Shown here piece by piece: positions 63,192-64,000 of a stretch of 64,000 nt of DNA. The DNA comes from Craspedostauros australis. Lineage: Eukaryota; Bacillariophyta; Bacillariophyceae; Mastogloiales; Achnanthaceae. The notes beneath the pieces were generated by a model. It did no database searches. It saw only the letters and a list, made by a program, of their open reading frames with translations, and was not told the DNA's origin. The stretch lies in the NCBI GenBank assembly GCA_026770025.1, contig JAMXDE010000003.1:186001-250000 (forward strand), given 5' to 3'. How positions within the stretch are numbered: position 1 is the stretch's first letter; each line of letters begins with the position of its first letter. A program made the position numbers and the translations under genes.

Positions 63192-64000
63192 CGTTGCTGG
63201 TATCCTTGGACTATCACGCCTTCGGCTCGCATTATCCATTGCTGCTGCTGCTTCTTTCGCTGAATAACCGACCTTCTCTCTGTCGTATTAGGTATCCCTG
63301 TCGTATGATCTATTCTGCTATCATGGATGTCCATCGATTATGTTGCGATCATCACATGGTTGCCACAAGGAAGATCGGTGATGGGAAGCAGGACGGAGAC
63401 GCATCGAAATCGAACAAAAACATGGCGCAGTTTTCGTTGGTGATTGATGTCCGTGACTCGAAGACTGCTTTCGGATCACGAATCTCTGTTGTGGAGATGC
63501 TGTCGGTCGAACCAGTCGGATTCAAAACGCAACAATGATCGGCCATTTCGCTCCTTTCCACAAAACCAACCAATCGGAATGCCAACCAAAGACAACAACA
63601 TCACGATCAACCACGCACGGATGAGAACACTCGGAGCGCTCCAACATGCCGACATTGCTTCGTGACGATACCAGCATGACGCATTCAGCATCACGCATTC
63701 AACATCATGCGGAGTGCCCTGTCTTGCGTTTGACATGACCTCCCAACAGCACGGCATCCACACCAGCAGCCATGATGGCATGCAAGTACCCGCGCGCCTG
63801 CCGCGTATTTATGCACCCACAGATCACTCTGATCGTATTACCATTGCTGGCAGGATGGGTCCATGCCTTCCCGGTTCATCTCGAATGCACGATACCACGG
63901 TGCGGACCGTCCGCACACACTCAACGATCACTCCAGAATAGACAATGCAGTGAACATCGAGTTCGCGATGAGATGATAGCATTTCGGCCGCACGGGCTGG
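63192..64000. other. Right edge, no gene recognised
   Basis: Upstream region of RsmB and beyond. Short frames exist on both strands, including one open to the right edge on the minus strand, but none resembles a family. Confidence 0.5.

Noticed and set aside
1-64000. tRNA, rRNA, CRISPR or long terminal repeats
   Set aside because: No cloverleaf with a TTCGA-type T-loop, no spaced direct repeats and no long paired repeats were found by reading; a covariance-model search would be the proper test.
63714-64000. Frames at the right edge as a partial gene
   Set aside because: The minus-strand frame open to the edge runs about 60 codons only and resembles nothing known.

Overview
The window looks like nuclear DNA of a photosynthetic stramenopile (ochrophyte, diatom-like). 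Introns are few, short and GT-AG. Two proteins (51934-52491 and 58371-60577) carry a signal peptide followed by an A-F junction of the 'ASAFAP' type used for import into red-lineage secondary plastids. Several proteins have the look of families I know mainly from diatoms and relatives: a Cys-rich N-terminal module at 14438, a YCTRGLE-motif protein at 56332, and a large ATPase/TPR signalling protein at the left edge. Species cannot be named. I count 22 protein-coding genes, one gene fragment and one doubtful coding island; no tRNA, rRNA, CRISPR or recognisable transposon was seen.

Left part (1-24 kb): the 3' end of an AAA-ATPase/TPR signalling gene; a two-exon glycosyltransferase-like gene; two same-strand peroxiredoxin-like paralogues; a formylglycine sulfatase whose DNG metal-site motif lies on an 18-nt microexon; a secreted/membrane Asn-Tyr repeat protein; a mitochondrial-type histidine phosphatase; an unknown protein; an EamA/DMT transporter; and the splicing-related GPATCH1.

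Middle part (24-51 kb) is rich in Golgi-type carbohydrate genes. Two near-identical two-exon genes (A, 24186-25849; B, 29310-30963) flank a mitochondrial-type protein gene. Gene B abuts a truncated duplicate of the 3' end of the large zinc-finger-like gene at 33853-37986. Then follow a sulfotransferase-like gene, a paralogue of the left glycosyltransferase-like gene with the same intron, a GT90/CAP10-like gene, a rhamnosyltransferase-like gene, and a 1008-residue enzyme that joins an A/B-type domain to an exostosin-like domain. With the sulfatase, nine of the 22 genes look devoted to glycan assembly or sulfation, nearly all with an N-terminal membrane anchor. This is the best candidate for an undescribed system: a clustered pathway for a sulfated cell-surface or extracellular polysaccharide.

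Right part (51-64 kb) is housekeeping: a plastid-targeted small membrane protein, the proteasome chaperone PSMD9/Nas2, the YCTRGLE protein, plastid-type Obg GTPase and the rRNA methyltransferase RsmB.

A recurring non-coding signal is a (GA)n tract upstream of start codons, always with the purine strand on the sense strand of the nearest downstream gene. Exon joins below were worked out by hand from splice sites and reading-frame phase, with no transcript data.
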